42,696 bases of DNA from Bacteroidota bacterium. GTDB taxonomy: Bacteria > Bacteroidota > Bacteroidia > Bacteroidales > VadinHA17. The stretch spans positions 1 to 42,696 of the forward strand of contig JAAYDB010000019.1 in assembly GCA_012729475.1 (NCBI GenBank). Reading direction: 5' to 3'. Below, one piece after another: positions 1 through 9,039 of the stretch. The notes beneath the pieces are model-generated. The model did no database searches. It had not been told where the DNA came from and worked only from the letters and a program-made list of their open reading frames with translations. Within the stretch, counting starts at the first letter, position 1, and the number at the start of each line of letters is the position of its first letter. Both the position numbers and the translations under genes were made by a program.

Positions 1-61
1 GGTTTTTATTCTGATAAGTCCGCTCTCAGGTAAACCTGATGCGGACTTCTCAGAATAAAAA
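1..61. repeat. Long imperfect stem-loop at window edge
   Basis: AAGTCCGC (16-23) pairs with GCGGACTT (41-48). The stem continues outward through CTGA/TCAG and TTTTTATT/AATAAAAA, and a small CAGG/CCTG hairpin sits inside. Neither strand has a T-run directly after it, so it is not a clear intrinsic terminator on its own. It lies just past the tRNA terminator and could end a gene outside the window. Confidence 0.5.
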
Positions 62-86
62 AACCGTACGCCAAAGGCGTACGGTT
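55..86 (-). terminator. Intrinsic terminator of tRNA-Ser
   Basis: On the minus strand an 11-bp perfect stem AACCGTACGCC/GGCGTACGGTT with a three-base loop is followed directly by a run of seven T. It begins 13 bases after the 3' end of the tRNA, which fits a Rho-independent terminator for that transcript. Confidence 0.85.
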
Positions 87-98
87 ATGGACCTGTTT

Positions 99-186
<88 letters not shown>

Positions 187-197
187 TGATACTTATG

Positions 198-256
198 AAA
201 GAACTCCGTTCTTTTCGCAGGGACAGTGATTAAGGAGATAAATCACCCTGTTCCTG
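198..256. repeat. Two inverted repeats between OLD-like gene and tRNA
   Basis: A perfect 7-bp hairpin AAAGAAC-TCC-GTTCTTT lies at 198-214. Next to it an imperfect stem pairs 218-231 with 241-256 (CAGGGACAGTGATT with AATCACCCTGTTCCTG). Both lie downstream of the OLD-like gene on the minus strand. They may reduce read-through into the tRNA, but no clear T-run follows. Confidence 0.35.
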
Positions 257-310
257 ATTAAGCCCGACAAAATTAGAAAATCACGCAGAACTTGCAAAAT
301 AAACCTTAAC

Positions 311-2593
311 TTATTTCATTGCTTTTAATACATCTATCAATTGCCTGAAATTCTCCTGAGATTCTTCATCAAAATCTGTTATTTTAATTCCTCCGGAAGT
401 AACTTCAGTCAGGAACCTGGAAAAGAGAAAGCCTCTGGATAATTTTTTATCTCTTACATACTCTGAATTTGCCACAGTAATCCCTTCTCTGGTCTTAAGG
501 ATATGATTCTTGAAATCGAGAGTAGATAACAGATCTTCTGCATTATATAAAGACTCCGGCATCCTGACAATAAGATCCCTGCCACTATTGTCAGTTTTAA
601 AAATAGTATCCTTCAGTAATCCTGCCACCTGGTTCTCTTTATCATTTTCGAAGAGCAGAACAGCAAACTCCAATCCCCATCCCATAAGAACATTACACAA
701 CAAAGGAATAGAAGAAACATTAGTTGAAGGAATAACGCTAATCCTGTTGGTGAAGCCTGTCAGATGAATAATGGCATTCAGCATGTAATAGGAACCTGTA
801 TCGTTAACAATCAGATTGAATTTGTTTGATGAGAAACCTTCTCCTGCAACAGGATTGCCCAGTATACTCTGCAAAGGAGTAAGAGTGTCGGGAGAAGCGG
901 CTGATAAACGCAGTGGATCCAGTATCCTGGTTGTACTCCTCAGACTATCAAGATCATCTCTCTGTACAGCCAGTATACGATGCAGTTTGTTTATCTCTAC
1001 AAGATGAGGAGAATGAGTTGTATATATGACCTGTATTTTATCCTTAATATCTTCAAAAACCTTCAGAACATCCTCCTGTGCCCTTGCATGAAGACTCACT
1101 CCGGGTTCATCAATAAGCAAGACCATTCTTTTATTAATATTTGCAGATGCTTTCAATTCCATATAAAAAGAAAGAAACCATCTGACACCACGACTTCTTT
1201 GTTTAGGATATAACCTCTCCCCATCATCCTTTATCCAGAACTCCAGATAAGGTTTACCTGCTTTGTCACCAAAAGAGGCATTATAATGGTCCAGTTCAAA
1301 CTGAATATGAATTTTATTATTACGGCCAATAGACTGTTGCCAGAAATCCTGAAAATTGGTTGTAAGAGTATAATTCAGATTTTCAATCTTCTGTTTTAAA
1401 ATACGACTTGAAGGCTGCTGGAAAAATGAATAGTCAAGTTGTGCTATTGACAGGAAATTACGGGCAGCTTTATAGCCTTCAACATTTTCATTTCCGGATA
1501 TTATATCATCCAGATCAATACGGTTGGGAAGAAGACTTCCAAAATCTTCAAAGACCTCAAAAACCGGGCAATACTCAAAATATTTCCTGCCAAGTATTTC
1601 GCTGTTATATTGTGACTTATACGATTGAATTATATCATTAACCTTTGTATTGGCCTCTTTTTCATTGCATCCGTCCATTATGTACCCTGTATATGCAATA
1701 TGTCTGTCAAGCTCAGCCTTTGTTATATCTCTGTCTCTTCTGGTTATTCTGTAGTCATTCAGAACATTTTTCCATGCCAGATCATCCTCATCATTTGGTC
1801 TCATCAGGAAGGCCATTTGTTGATGTCTTTCCTCCAGTTTCTGAGAAAGTTCTGAGAGATGACTTTCAAGTGCATTACATTTATCCAGCAAATTCCTCCA
1901 GCCCTCTCCTGTCTTTTTCATTATTTGCCTGGACAATAATTCTTTGCTAAGCTTGTCTTTTTGTTTCAGCACCTCATTTAGTTCAACAATCACAGCCGGG
2001 TCTTCTGCAATTAAGGGAACATCTTCGGTCTGATTCTTCATAAAGATCCCCTTAATGCCTTTTTTCTTCGGGTCATGATTTGGAAGCTGGTCTCTCAATT
2101 GCGATTCCTTAGCTTTAAGATTCTCCAGAGCCATTTCCAGGCTGGAAATATTTGACAGCTCTTCTTCCATCTTAACAGTAACATCGCCGAGATATATTCT
2201 CCATGCATCCTCGAGAGAATCGAGATACTGGCTAACAGACCCACTCACTTTTATAATAGAGGAGAGATCGGGTAACCAGCTCCTTGTCAATTCAATATGC
2301 GAAAGACCTGATAAAAGTTCTTTAAGTTCCGTACCTCCATTATCTGTTATCTTCAGAAGCCATCCCTCAGGGACACTGAAGCGACAGCTTACATCAGGCA
2401 TAGAGAGGTCACTTCGTAATACATCTTCAGAGATGGTTTCATTATAAAACACTCTCAGTGCTTCGAGTATAGATGTTTTGCCTGATTCATTCTGACCTAT
2501 CAGACATGTAATGTTATCAGGAGATAAAGATTGCCATCCGGTATCTACTATTGACCGGAAATTCCTTATTCTGAAAGCAATAAGCTTCATCAT
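311..2593 (-). CDS. OLD-like ATPase with degraded Toprim-like C-terminus
   Basis: The protein is about 760 residues and belongs to the SMC/ABC-type ATPases of the OLD (overcoming lysogenization defect) group. It opens with an RxxNFRS beta-strand and a P-loop GQNESGKT near residues 33-40. A long coiled-coil middle follows, then an ABC-like signature region (RSRGVRWFLSF), a Walker B VLLIDEP near residue 490 and a switch histidine in TTHSPH. The C-terminal ~170 residues resemble the Toprim nuclease domain of OLD proteins, but the conserved Glu position reads LIVNDTGSYY and the acidic DxD position reads LLFENDKE, so nuclease activity is doubtful. I place the start at 2593 (two consecutive ATG codons after AGGAGT). 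An upstream ATG at 2638 would overlap the phosphatase gene. It is the last gene of a likely rlmD-phosphatase-ATPase transcript. Its role is unknown; DNA repair or phage defence are possible. Confidence 0.75.
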   Translation of the reverse strand: MMKLIAFRIRNFRSIVDTGWQSLSPDNITCLIGQNESGKTSILEALRVFYNETISEDVLRSDLSMPDVSCRFSVPEGWLLKITDNGGTELKELLSGLSHIELTRSWLPDLSSIIKVSGSVSQYLDSLEDAWRIYLGDVTVKMEEELSNISSLEMALENLKAKESQLRDQLPNHDPKKKGIKGIFMKNQTEDVPLIAEDPAVIVELNEVLKQKDKLSKELLSRQIMKKTGEGWRNLLDKCNALESHLSELSQKLEERHQQMAFLMRPNDEDDLAWKNVLNDYRITRRDRDITKAELDRHIAYTGYIMDGCNEKEANTKVNDIIQSYKSQYNSEILGRKYFEYCPVFEVFEDFGSLLPNRIDLDDIISGNENVEGYKAARNFLSIAQLDYSFFQQPSSRILKQKIENLNYTLTTNFQDFWQQSIGRNNKIHIQFELDHYNASFGDKAGKPYLEFWIKDDGERLYPKQRSRGVRWFLSFYMELKASANINKRMVLLIDEPGVSLHARAQEDVLKVFEDIKDKIQVIYTTHSPHLVEINKLHRILAVQRDDLDSLRSTTRILDPLRLSAASPDTLTPLQSILGNPVAGEGFSSNKFNLIVNDTGSYYMLNAIIHLTGFTNRISVIPSTNVSSIPLLCNVLMGWGLEFAVLLFENDKENQVAGLLKDTIFKTDNSGRDLIVRMPESLYNAEDLLSTLDFKNHILKTREGITVANSEYVRDKKLSRGFLFSRFLTEVTSGGIKITDFDEESQENFRQLIDVLKAMK

Positions 2594-2606
2594 ACTCCTG
2601 AAAAAA

Positions 2607-3422
2607 CTATATTTTAAAACCGAAAATAAGAACGTCATCTATCTGCTGGCAATTACCTTTCCACTGGAAAAATGTTTCCTTCAAAAAGGCTTTTTGTCTG
2701 GTCATAGACAAATCCGAGATAGATTCAATCAGATTTTTCAGTTGTTTTTGTTTAAATTTTTTGTCTGTTTCTTCTCCGAACTGATCTGAAAAACCATCAG
2801 AATAAAGATAATAAGTATCACCTGGCAAAATATCCAGTATCTGATTTGTAAAAGGTTGTTCTCTTACCGGAGCAACTCCGATAGTCATTTTGTCAGGTTT
2901 GAACTCTGACAGAGAACCCTCTCTAACTCTTATTAATGGTCTGTTAGCACCCGAGAACTGGAGCTTCCCCTCTGTCGGATCAATAATACACAATCCTATA
3001 TCAATACTATCTTTAGCTTCTGTCCTGGCGCCTGTCTGATGAAGAGCTTTCATGACTTTTTCTCTCATCAGATTAAGAATACGATTAGCCTTAGGTTCAC
3101 TCCTCAACTGGAGGATATCATTAAGAAAACTAATCCCGAGAATGCTCAGGAGAGCTCCCGGGACACCATGACCTGTACAATCACCGGCTGCAACACATAT
3201 ATACTGATTACGACTGAAAACATAATAGAAATCACCACTCACAATATCCCTTGGCAAAAACAAAACAAAATAGTCTTTAAAAAGTCCTTTAAGCATCTCC
3301 GGATCAGGTAGCAAAGCTCTCTGAATCATCCTGGCATACTGCAGGCTGGCAAGATGGTCTTCCATCTTCTGATTCTGAACCAGGGAGACAAGATCAAGAT
3401 TCTGATGATTGCTGTAGTCCAT
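2607..3422 (-). CDS. SpoIIE/PP2C-type serine phosphatase
   Basis: This is a ~271-residue protein phosphatase of the PPM (SpoIIE/RsbU) family. Metal-binding motifs are visible: DIVSGDFY near residue 60 and GDCTGHGVPGA near residue 83. The late QQIDDVLIFGF supplies the final acidic pair. The first 30 residues hold a short helical stretch, and there is no HAMP, PAS, GAF or membrane segment, so the protein is a bare catalytic domain. Family members dephosphorylate anti-sigma-factor antagonists or similar regulators. No partner-switching kinase or STAS protein is nearby, so the substrate is unknown. ATG at 3422 is preferred; the only upstream option is TTG at 3440. The stop lies 13 bases before the OLD-like ATPase start, suggesting co-transcription. 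Confidence 0.85.
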   Translation of the reverse strand: MDYSNHQNLDLVSLVQNQKMEDHLASLQYARMIQRALLPDPEMLKGLFKDYFVLFLPRDIVSGDFYYVFSRNQYICVAAGDCTGHGVPGALLSILGISFLNDILQLRSEPKANRILNLMREKVMKALHQTGARTEAKDSIDIGLCIIDPTEGKLQFSGANRPLIRVREGSLSEFKPDKMTIGVAPVREQPFTNQILDILPGDTYYLYSDGFSDQFGEETDKKFKQKQLKNLIESISDLSMTRQKAFLKETFFQWKGNCQQIDDVLIFGFKI

Positions 3423-3483
3423 AAATGCATTTTTTCGCAAGAGTTAAAGATACATTAATTTTATTCTCATCAACAGAAGTTTA

Positions 3484-4902
3484 TTAACCATTCCCTCCTT
3501 TTTTGTTCATAAGTATAACATTTTCAATATGGTGTGTCTGTGGAAACATATCAACCGGCTGCACGCCAGACACATAAAACTTATCCGATAAAAGGAAAAT
3601 ATCTCGTGCCTGAGTTGCAGGATTACAACTTATATACACAATCCTTTCGGGTAAGATTGAAACAATCCTTTCAATCACCTGCGGATGCATTCCTGCTCTC
3701 GGAGGATCCGTAATGATAACATCAGGATGACCATTATCCTTGACGAACTCCTCCGACAATATATTTTTAATATCCCCGTGATAAAAAAATGTATTTGAAA
3801 TATTATTTATTCGTGAGTTAATCAGTGCATCGTTTACTGCTTCTTCGATATACTCAATCCCAATCACTTTTTCAGCAGATGGAGCAATAAAACTGGCGAT
3901 TGTTCCTGTTCCTGTATAGAGGTCATAAACAATTTCCTTCCCTGTCAACCCCGCAAAATCTCTTGCAATACCATACAAGACAGAAGCTTGCTTTGTATTA
4001 GTCTGGTAAAAAGATTTTGGACCTATTCTGAACTTAAGGCCATCCATTTCTTCAGTCAGGAAACTGTCTCCTTTGTATAGCACCGGATTCTGGTCAAAAA
4101 GGGAATCATTGGCCTTATTGTTAATCACATAGAATAATGATGTTATCTGTGGAAATTCAGATGCAAGAAATTCCATAAGTTCTTCTATCCTCTTTTTCTC
4201 ATCAAGGAAGAAAACCACTATCACCATAAATTTTCCGTCCAGGGTGTTGCGTATTATCAGATTGCGCAGAAAACCTGTATGCTGGCGCAGATTAAAAAAC
4301 TGGTATCCTTTGCGATGCGCAAAGCGTCTCACAGCATCTCTTATGGAACCTGAAGGTTCCGGCTGCAAATGACACTCTGTTATATCCATCACTTTATCAA
4401 ACAAACCGGTGACATGAAAACCGAGAGCATCATTCCCGCCTGTATCAGTGCCGGAATTCATTTCCTCCCATGTAAGCCAACGTTTGTCTGAAAATGTATA
4501 TTCAAGCTTATTCCTGTACATGAAAGTTTCCTCTGAACCTATTATCGGCATATTATCGGGTATATCTGTTTTCCCAATACGCCTGAGGTTATCCATCACC
4601 TGCGCTTCTTTATACCTGAGCTGTAATTCATAAGGCAGATGTTGCCATTTACAGCCCCCACATTCACCAAAATGCCGGCATACCGGCTTAATACGGTCGG
4701 ATGAGAGCTCATGAAAACGGACAGCCCTGCCTTCCATATACTTTTTATGCTTCTTCGTTACCTGTATATCGACAATATCACCTGGTACCAACATCGGAAC
4801 AAAGATCACCTGATTGTCAACTCTGGCCAATGCCTTACCTTCAGCACCTATGTCGGTTATCCGGATTTTCTCCAGTAAAGGTTTTACCCTCTTTCTTGCC
4901 AC
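3484..4902 (-). CDS. rlmD: 23S rRNA (uracil-5-)-methyltransferase RlmD family
   Basis: The 472-residue protein has the RumA/RlmD layout. A TRAM-like RNA-binding beta-barrel covers residues ~8-65. The iron-sulfur cysteines are C75, C81 and C84 (CRHFGECGGC) with a fourth in ITECHLQ. The SAM-binding loop is YDLYTGTGTIAS, and the catalytic-cysteine segment is ISCNPATQARD. It transfers a methyl group from SAM to C5 of a uracil in 23S rRNA (U1939 in E. coli); some Bacteroidota members may modify another uracil, so target specificity is inferred. The start is GTG at 4902, and I see no ATG in frame just upstream. It is probably the first gene of the run with the phosphatase (61-base gap). Confidence 0.88.
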   Translation of the reverse strand: MARKRVKPLLEKIRITDIGAEGKALARVDNQVIFVPMLVPGDIVDIQVTKKHKKYMEGRAVRFHELSSDRIKPVCRHFGECGGCKWQHLPYELQLRYKEAQVMDNLRRIGKTDIPDNMPIIGSEETFMYRNKLEYTFSDKRWLTWEEMNSGTDTGGNDALGFHVTGLFDKVMDITECHLQPEPSGSIRDAVRRFAHRKGYQFFNLRQHTGFLRNLIIRNTLDGKFMVIVVFFLDEKKRIEELMEFLASEFPQITSLFYVINNKANDSLFDQNPVLYKGDSFLTEEMDGLKFRIGPKSFYQTNTKQASVLYGIARDFAGLTGKEIVYDLYTGTGTIASFIAPSAEKVIGIEYIEEAVNDALINSRINNISNTFFYHGDIKNILSEEFVKDNGHPDVIITDPPRAGMHPQVIERIVSILPERIVYISCNPATQARDIFLLSDKFYVSGVQPVDMFPQTHHIENVILMNKKGGNG

Positions 4903-4939
4903 AATATCACTGATTAAATTATGAATGATCCGGCACCTT

Positions 4940-6190
4940 TCAGTCTCTTAAATCAAGAATAAACAGAAGCCCATCCCTAATACACGGCACTATGGCTTCC
5001 CTGTGATCAAGACCACTGTATATAACCTTACTGCAGGTAGCCGGAGAAGTACCTGCATTTATCATAGCGTTATACATATTTTCAGTTGCCGATACATATA
5101 CGTCCGAATCAGCATCACCATGTCCAAGGGACAAAGGCACTGCAGTATTCCAGGCAGGGATACTGTTATTGACCATAGCTCCTCTTACAGAGGAATAGTC
5201 ATCCGAGCTGGCATAAGCAGCAAGAAAATCAGAATTAAATAAATCTGAGATATTTGTTGTCAGATGATTGTTAATCTCTCCGAGACTCATACTTCCGTCA
5301 TACAAGGAAACAAGATCGGAAGCATAAGGCTCTTTAAGGATATCCGTTAACGGATTGGAAAACTGATCATAAAATGAGTAAGAATTTAATATATAACCAA
5401 TATAGGATGGCATCGGATACTCTTGCAACTCCAGTATTTCTGCAAGAAGATCATAAATATTATATGGACCGGCACCACATACACTGCCGGATAAATTAAA
5501 CTCACCGGCAAAATCAAGTTCCATTTTTCTGTGAGTGGCCATAGTTGCCCAACCACCCTGTGAATAACCCAACAGATAGTACTCGTTTTCTATTTCCGTT
5601 CCGGGATACTCAGAAGGAAAGATCTCTTCAGCGGTTCTTAAAAAATCAATTACCGACTGAACTGTTGGTTCTTTCACAAGGTAAGGATGTGGTATATCAG
5701 CTGATTCACCGAAACCCGGGTAATCGGGGATAAGGACAACAAAACCCATTGAAGCAATAAACTCAACCAACTGATTATCCAACGCTAAGGGAAATTCACT
5801 TGGAGAATAAACATTTTCCGTTATAGTACCGTGCTGAAAACTCAATACAGGATATGCCCCCTCCGTATCAGGAATAGATATCAGTCCGGATACTTGCACC
5901 GGATTACCATAAACAATTGTATTATAAACTATTTTGTAAACCTTGATCCCCGAGGTCATATAGGGCTTTATATCGTTGAGCCCGGGATACTGGTCATCAA
6001 GGTTATCAATAACTGCAGATATAGATGAAGCAGGTAATGAAAAAGCCAACTGTCCGGACACAAAATAATCATAAGCCTTTTCCTCTTCGCTGTCTTTCTT
6101 ACAGGATACTACTGAAAATATTACTATTAGTATTATCCCGGGCAACTTCAGTAAAAACCTATTTTTTCTCATTTTAATACTCATTACCAT
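4940..6190 (-). CDS. Alpha/beta-hydrolase lipoprotein (secretory-lipase-like)
   Basis: This 416-residue protein has a lipoprotein signal peptide ending in the lipobox VVSC, followed by KKDSEEE, so it is lipid-anchored in the envelope. The nucleophile elbow is GYSQGG with Ser210. The acid is probably in GHGDADSDVYV and the histidine in GLDHREA, completing a Ser-Asp-His triad. The early SFQHGT segment fits the oxyanion region. This matches fungal/bacterial secretory-lipase-like esterases, but substrate cannot be read from sequence. ATG at 6190 is used; MRKNRF at 6172 is an equally credible start. A -7 promoter box lies 35 bases upstream, divergent from the ABC-F gene. Confidence 0.8.
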   Translation of the reverse strand: MVMSIKMRKNRFLLKLPGIILIVIFSVVSCKKDSEEEKAYDYFVSGQLAFSLPASSISAVIDNLDDQYPGLNDIKPYMTSGIKVYKIVYNTIVYGNPVQVSGLISIPDTEGAYPVLSFQHGTITENVYSPSEFPLALDNQLVEFIASMGFVVLIPDYPGFGESADIPHPYLVKEPTVQSVIDFLRTAEEIFPSEYPGTEIENEYYLLGYSQGGWATMATHRKMELDFAGEFNLSGSVCGAGPYNIYDLLAEILELQEYPMPSYIGYILNSYSFYDQFSNPLTDILKEPYASDLVSLYDGSMSLGEINNHLTTNISDLFNSDFLAAYASSDDYSSVRGAMVNNSIPAWNTAVPLSLGHGDADSDVYVSATENMYNAMINAGTSPATCSKVIYSGLDHREAIVPCIRDGLLFILDLRD

Positions 6191-6224
6191 ATCTGTATTC
6201 CTTATTCTTCAAACTTATCCTTTG

Positions 6225-6232
6225 CAAAGATA
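6225..6232 (-). promoter_or_regulatory. Bacteroidetes -7 box for hydrolase lipoprotein
   Basis: The minus strand reads TATCTTTG, an exact TAnnTTTG match, about 35 bases before the hydrolase start codon. No clear TTG -33 box is seen at the usual spacing. Confidence 0.55.
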
Positions 6233-6278
6233 TATCATATTGATTTATCCGGGCAGAAGAAGCCTTACTTACTTTTCT

Positions 6279-6286
6279 TATCTTTG
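6279..6286 (+). promoter_or_regulatory. Bacteroidetes -7 box for ABC-F operon
   Basis: The plus strand reads TATCTTTG, an exact TAnnTTTG match, 17 bases before the ABC-F start. It mirrors the same octamer on the other strand 47 bases away, so this is a compact divergent promoter region. The leader would be very short. Confidence 0.55.
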
Positions 6287-6303
6287 CATGAATTTTATTC
6301 AGG

Positions 6304-8256
6304 ATGATTTCGCTTCAGGATATTTGTGTTTCTTTCGGCAGCTTTGATCTGCTTACAAACATCTCATTTCTTATCAATGATCAGGACCGTATTGGTCTGG
6401 CAGGAAAAAACGGTTCAGGCAAGTCCACTCTCCTTAGGATCATAGCAGGTCTTCAACTGCCCTCTTCGGGTCTGGTTGATATGCCGAAAGATATAACTAT
6501 CGGTTACCTGCCTCAGCAAATGAGAATAAAGGACTCCACAACAATTATTAATGAGGTCGTTTCTGGTTTCCGGGAAATAACAGAATTATCTGAAGAAATT
6601 GAGAGATGCAGAAAAGAAATTACAGAAAGAGAAGATTATGAATCTGAAGATTATCTAAGGCTCTGCGATCATCTGGCTTTCATTGAGGAAAGATACAGTA
6701 TTCTGGGAGGCAATAATTATCTTGCAGAAGCTGAACGCACTCTCCTGGGTCTTGGTTTTAAAAGAAGTGATTTTGAAAGACTGACCGGTGAGCTTAGCGG
6801 AGGATGGCGAATGAGGATTGAACTGGCAAAGATCCTCCTCAAAAAGCCTTCTGTTTTTCTTCTGGACGAACCAACAAACCATCTGGACATTGAATCAATC
6901 CAATGGCTGGAAGATTACCTTGCTTCTTACAACGGAGCGCTTGTCCTTGTATCACATGACAGAGCTTTCCTTAACAATATAACTACCAGGACAATAGAAA
7001 TATCCCTCGGGAAAATATATGATTACAAGGTCTCTTGGTCTGAATTTGTGATATTACGGAAAGAGAGAAGGGAACAACAGACAGCTGCTTTCAGAAATCA
7101 GCAAAAAATGATAGGTGACACAGAGAAATTCATTGAGCGTTTCAGATATAAAGCCACAAAAGCCGTCCAGGTACAATCAAAGATCAAAATGCTGAACCGG
7201 GTTGAGAGAATAGAAATTGACGAAGAAGATATCAGTTCAATAAACCTGAAATTCCCTCCTGCACCAAGATCAGGTACTACAGTAATTGAGACAGAAGGAT
7301 TGTCAAAGACTTACGGTTCGTTACAAGTATTAAAGGATGTTGATTTTAAACTGATCAGAGGTGAAAAAGTTGCCTTTGTGGGAAGAAACGGTGAGGGCAA
7401 AACCACTTTTGTAAAAATTATTGCAGGAGAACTTGACCATGAAGGACACATCACTAAGGGACATAATGTCAGGATTGGTTATTTTGCACAAAACCAGGAT
7501 GAATTGCTTAATGAAGACCTTACTGTTTTTGATACCATAGACTATATAGCTAAAGGAGAAATAAGGTCCCGTATAAGAGATATGCTGGCCTCCTTCCTTT
7601 TTAAGGGTGATGATATAGATAAAAAAGTAAAAGTTCTCTCAGGTGGTGAAAGATCACGTCTTGCACTGATCAAATTACTCCTTGAGCCTTATAACCTCCT
7701 GCTTCTTGATGAACCTACAAACCATCTTGACATAAGGTCTAAAGATATTTTAAAACAAGCTCTGCTGAAATATGACGGAACATTGATTGTAGTATCACAT
7801 GATCGTGACTTCCTTGACGGTATAACCAGTAAGGTTTTTGAGTTCCGGAATAATTCATTAAAAGAACATCTTGGAGGAATATACGATTTCCTGAGAAAAA
7901 AAGATATGAGCAATCTGAGAGAAATTGAGAGAAAAGACAAAACCATTAAAAATACAAATCCTGATAATAAGGAAAATATATCATCCAATAAACAAAAATA
8001 CCTGGAGAAGAAAGACTATGAACGCAATCTGAGAAAACTCAGAAAAAGAGTCGAGAACTCTGAGCATGAAATAGAAAGAATGGAAAAAGAAATGTTGGAA
8101 CTGAATAGAATTTTAAGTACTGAAGGTAATACTGAAAGGAATACGGATCTTATCTATGAGAGATACCGGAAGCTTGAACAACGTCATTATGAAGAAATGC
8201 TGAAATGGGAACAATATACTCAGGATGTGGAAGTTTATTTACAAAATAAGATATGA
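6304..8256 (+). CDS. ABC-F family ATPase (YheS/Uup-like)
   Basis: The 650-residue protein has two ABC cassettes and no membrane segments, the layout of ABC-F translation factors. Cassette 1 has Walker A GKNGSGKS at 34-41, signature LSGGWRMRIELAK and Walker B FLLDEPTNHLD. Cassette 2 has GRNGEGKT, LSGGERSRLAL and LLLLDEPTNHLD. Between them lies the basic helical linker (P-site tRNA interaction motif) typical of the family. The last ~80 residues form a charged coiled coil, as in Uup and YheS. Family members act on the ribosome, in stalled-translation relief or sometimes antibiotic resistance. Nothing here points specifically to resistance. It starts the plus-strand run and overlaps the thioesterase by 4 bases (ATGA). 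Confidence 0.92.
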   Translation: MISLQDICVSFGSFDLLTNISFLINDQDRIGLAGKNGSGKSTLLRIIAGLQLPSSGLVDMPKDITIGYLPQQMRIKDSTTIINEVVSGFREITELSEEIERCRKEITEREDYESEDYLRLCDHLAFIEERYSILGGNNYLAEAERTLLGLGFKRSDFERLTGELSGGWRMRIELAKILLKKPSVFLLDEPTNHLDIESIQWLEDYLASYNGALVLVSHDRAFLNNITTRTIEISLGKIYDYKVSWSEFVILRKERREQQTAAFRNQQKMIGDTEKFIERFRYKATKAVQVQSKIKMLNRVERIEIDEEDISSINLKFPPAPRSGTTVIETEGLSKTYGSLQVLKDVDFKLIRGEKVAFVGRNGEGKTTFVKIIAGELDHEGHITKGHNVRIGYFAQNQDELLNEDLTVFDTIDYIAKGEIRSRIRDMLASFLFKGDDIDKKVKVLSGGERSRLALIKLLLEPYNLLLLDEPTNHLDIRSKDILKQALLKYDGTLIVVSHDRDFLDGITSKVFEFRNNSLKEHLGGIYDFLRKKDMSNLREIERKDKTIKNTNPDNKENISSNKQKYLEKKDYERNLRKLRKRVENSEHEIERMEKEMLELNRILSTEGNTERNTDLIYERYRKLEQRHYEEMLKWEQYTQDVEVYLQNKI

Positions 8257-9032
8257 ATATCTCCATTCACAAATATGAGAAACAATACAGGGTTCATGTT
8301 TATGAAACAGGTCCTGACGGGAAGGCCGTTTTTTATTCATTATTTGACTACATGCAGGATATAGCTGCTGAACATGCTATCAGGCTCGGTTATGGAAGAG
8401 ATGATATGATGAAAAACAATAATTTATGGGTTCTATCCAGAATGTATGCTTCAATAAACTCTTTCCCTTCTCCCGGAGATACCATAGGTCTGACAACATG
8501 GCCGGCCGGTACAGACAAACTCTTTGCAATGAGAAACTATGATATCCGCTTCCCCAACGGTGAAATTATTGCAATGGCCTCATCATCATGGCTAATCATT
8601 GACCATACAACAAAGAAGATAAGAAGGCCTTACAATATTTCTGAAGGCTATCATTTCACCAATCAATTTGATAATAAATTTATAAGAAGCGCTGACAAAC
8701 TGCCTGATCTCCCCCACGACGGTCGTACATCCCCTTCTTTTAAAGTAGCAATAGGGGATCTTGATGTCAATCTGCATACCAATAATGTCAATTACCTCAA
8801 ATGGGTATACAATACCTATGATCTGAATTTCGTTATCAGGCATCTTCCAACTTCCGTAGAAATAAATTATCTTGCAGAATCTGTTTTTGGAGACGAAATA
8901 GTAATAAAGACATCTGAGGAAAACAATGGCAAAACAGCTATCTTTAACCATTCATTAATCAGAGCCAACGATAACAAAGATCTGTGCAGGGTAAGAATTG
9001 AATGGGAAAAAAATGACAGAAGGGATAAATAA
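8253..9032 (+). CDS. Acyl-ACP thioesterase (FatA/FatB-like)
   Basis: This 259-residue cytosolic protein has two hotdog-fold halves. The N-terminal half contains a DYMQDIAAEHA helix. The C-terminal half carries the catalytic-type segment with Asp171, Asn173 and His175 (DLDVNLHTNNVNYLKW), matching the D-x-N-x-H motif of plant and bacterial acyl-ACP thioesterases. The predicted reaction is hydrolysis of acyl-acyl carrier protein to free fatty acid and ACP; chain length is not predictable. The start codon overlaps the ABC-F stop, so the two are translationally coupled. Confidence 0.85.
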   Translation: MNISIHKYEKQYRVHVYETGPDGKAVFYSLFDYMQDIAAEHAIRLGYGRDDMMKNNNLWVLSRMYASINSFPSPGDTIGLTTWPAGTDKLFAMRNYDIRFPNGEIIAMASSSWLIIDHTTKKIRRPYNISEGYHFTNQFDNKFIRSADKLPDLPHDGRTSPSFKVAIGDLDVNLHTNNVNYLKWVYNTYDLNFVIRHLPTSVEINYLAESVFGDEIVIKTSEENNGKTAIFNHSLIRANDNKDLCRVRIEWEKNDRRDK

Positions 9033-9039
9033 GATATAA

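Noticed and set aside
311-3422. A complete known phage-defence system next to the tRNA
   Set aside because: No GajB-like helicase, restriction enzyme, reverse transcriptase or other known partner is present, and the flanking genes are core genes. It is kept only as a speculative pair.
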